From contig CALSFV010000078.1 of the NCBI GenBank assembly GCA_943737045.1, positions 338,001 through 402,000 on the forward strand: a stretch of 64,000 nt of DNA. The letters run 5' to 3'. Within the stretch, counting starts at the first letter, position 1. Every line of letters begins with the position of its first letter. Source of the DNA: Parapristionchus giblindavisi (Eukaryota > Nematoda > Chromadorea > Rhabditida > Diplogasteridae). Both the position numbers and the translations under genes were made by a program. Shown here piece after piece: positions 62,290 to 64,000 of the stretch. The notes under the pieces are model-generated. The model was given only the letters and a program-made list of their open reading frames with translations. It did no database searches and was not told the origin of the DNA.

Positions 62290-64000
62290 GTATGGGGTCG
62301 CTCTCGCGAGCTCTTAAGGGAAATTTATCGAGGAATCCGGCCCTGATATTACCGACTCATGAAAATGTCTCATTATTGCGTAATGATGACGCAATCGAAG
62401 TCCACTTTTTTGAAAAATCATAACTCCGAGGAAAAATTTTTTCCAGCCTACCGTTCTTCTATAAGTTTGAGATCTACGCGTCGGCTACCCAGAAAAAATT
62501 TTTTAGGTTGCTGCGATTTTTTTCAACCGCAGCGGCCTTGCTGCAAAATTTCGGCTGCAAACTCAGATCTCAGCTCCAAGACATGCTAGAGACTCGTTCT
62601 TGGGATCAAAATGATCCTTATGATGTCCCAAATAATCGCTGATAGTTTGGTTCTGATCGGACCACAATTGCCTTCAGTACACCAAAAAGTCACTTTTTCA
62701 GATGACCTCACTTTGAGGGCCTACAATTATGAGAGTGATTTTTCTAAAAAATGTGGTTCTTGTGCTATAATATGCCAAATCCATCCCAGAAGCCATCCTC
62801 ACACTTTGGTGAAAGCACCTTGCTTCGCATCTTCACGGCAAACGATAAGCGAGCATGCACCCGTTTCGGAGGCGCACGTCCGGGGGAGGGGAGGGGAGGG
62901 AGGGGCGCGCGCACTCACAGTGAGTGTGTGCGGGAAAGACTGATGTGGCACCGAGGGGCTGCAATATGGGTTCTCCCAAGCTTGCAGACGTATTCTATGA
63001 TGGTTTCGGCACAGTTTCGCACAAGAACGGAAATTTTAGAAAAATCACTGTCATAATTGCATGCCCTCAAAGTGAGGTCATCTGAAAAAAGCGACTTTTT
63101 GGAGTACTTTATGGTGGCCTAGTGAATTTTTATAATTGAAAAGAATACATTTTACTACAAGAAGTTTCAAAAATTAGAAAAATCAGTAGGACACCAAAAA
63201 GTACTCCAAAAAGTCACTTTTTTCAGATGACCTCACTTTGAGGGCATGCAATTATGACAGTGATTTTTCTAAAATTTCCGTTCTTGTGCTAAAATGTGCC
63301 GAAACCATCATAGAATACGTCTGCAAGCTTGGGAGAACCCATATTGCAGCCCCTCGGTGCCACATCAGTCTTTCCCGCACACACTCACTGTGAGTGCGCG
63401 CGCCCCTCCCTCCCCTCCCCTCCCCCGGACGTGCGCCTCCGAAACGGGTGCATGCTCGCTTATCGTTTGCCGTAAAGATGCGAAGCAAGGTGCTTTCACC
63501 AAAGTGTGAGGATGGCTTCTGGGATGGATTTGGCATATTATAGCACAAGAACCACATTTTTAGAAAAATCACTCTCATAATTGTAGGCCCTCAAAGTGAG
63601 GTCATCTGAAAAAGTGACTTTTTGGTGTACTGAAGGCAATTGTGGTCCGATCAGAACCAAACTATCAGCGATTATTTGGGACATCATAAGGATCATTTTG
63701 ATCCCAAGAACGAGTCTCTAGCATGTCTTGGAGCTGAGATCTGAGTTTGCAGCCGCCATTTTGCAGCAAGACCGCTGCGGTTGAAAAAAATCGCAGCTAC
63801 CTAAAAAATTTTTTCTGGGTAGCCGACGCGTAGATCTCAAACTTATAGAAGAACGGTAGGCTGGAAAAAATTTTTCCTCGGAGTTATGATTTTTCAAAAA
63901 AGTGGACTTCGATTGCGTCATCATTACGCAATAATGAGACATTTTCATGAGTCGGCAATATCAGGGCCGGATTCCTCGATAAATTTCCCATAAGAGCTCG
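62290..64000. mobile_element. Palindromic foldback element, right end beyond window
   Basis: The left arm (about 62290-63105) and right arm (about 63206-64000) are near-identical inverted copies through TTATCGAGGAATCCGGCCCT, TGATGACGCAATCGAAGTCC and a GGGGAGGGGAGGGAGGGGCG block. The unpaired centre is about 100 bp. The right arm is cut by the window edge. Paired ORFs (ARPGEGRGGRGARTH..) occur on both arms in opposite orientation and have no known domain. Confidence 0.88.

Noticed and set aside
61965..62346. ORFs with YIYIYI runs as membrane peptides
   Set aside because: Products of the (TA)n microsatellite.

Overview
The window reads as eukaryotic nuclear DNA, most likely nematode. It is AT-rich, with genes split into small exons by mostly 40-60 nt GT..AG introns. 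It carries a MAN1/LEM-type nuclear-envelope gene, an FMRFamide-receptor-like GPCR, an SLC1 glutamate transporter and Hsp70s, plus mariner, Tc1-like and many non-autonomous foldback elements. I cannot name the genus. All exon joins below were read by eye from frame, splice sites and family similarity.

Left part, + strand. The 3' half of a MAN1/LEMD3-like inner nuclear membrane gene runs from 1942 to 21488. Its last intron (4079-21420) is about 17.3 kb and is packed with pyrimidine-rich low-complexity DNA, MITEs, two large palindromic elements, a mariner fossil and a 3-bp-TSD element. The last exon restores the RRM C-terminus exactly in phase. An FMRFamide-receptor-like GPCR (21663-24263) starts 175 bp downstream, followed by a divergent excitatory amino-acid transporter ending at 28504.

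Right part, - strand. Six co-directional genes converge on the transporter. In order of transcription they are Hsp70-D (58541 to about 62144, 5' end outside or broken), Hsp70-C (54516-58104), small gene B1 (52002-54105), large gene B2 (37445 to about 51800), small gene A1 (36137-37061) and large gene A2 (29001 to about 35840). A1+A2 and B1+B2 are a tandem duplication of a two-gene module. The large proteins follow the architecture of the SecA DEAD-type motor as found in eukaryotic SecA-like proteins, but the residues expected for ATP hydrolysis appear replaced. The small protein is not recognised. Three short blocks are nearly identical between the otherwise diverged copies, as if by gene conversion. 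A1 has lost one base.

The B copy is more than twice as long as A because kilobase palindromes inserted into its introns. Three palindromes (7.8-10.7, 41.0-43.35 and 45.9-50.8 kb) have later insertions in one arm and the intact empty site in the other, so target-site duplications and insertion order can be read inside the window. Many short elements share ends of the form CATA(C/G)(A/G)T with 8-bp target duplications, as in hAT transposons.

The most unusual content is the duplicated, apparently ATPase-dead SecA-like gene plus companion module beside two divergent Hsp70 genes, and the palindrome stratigraphy.
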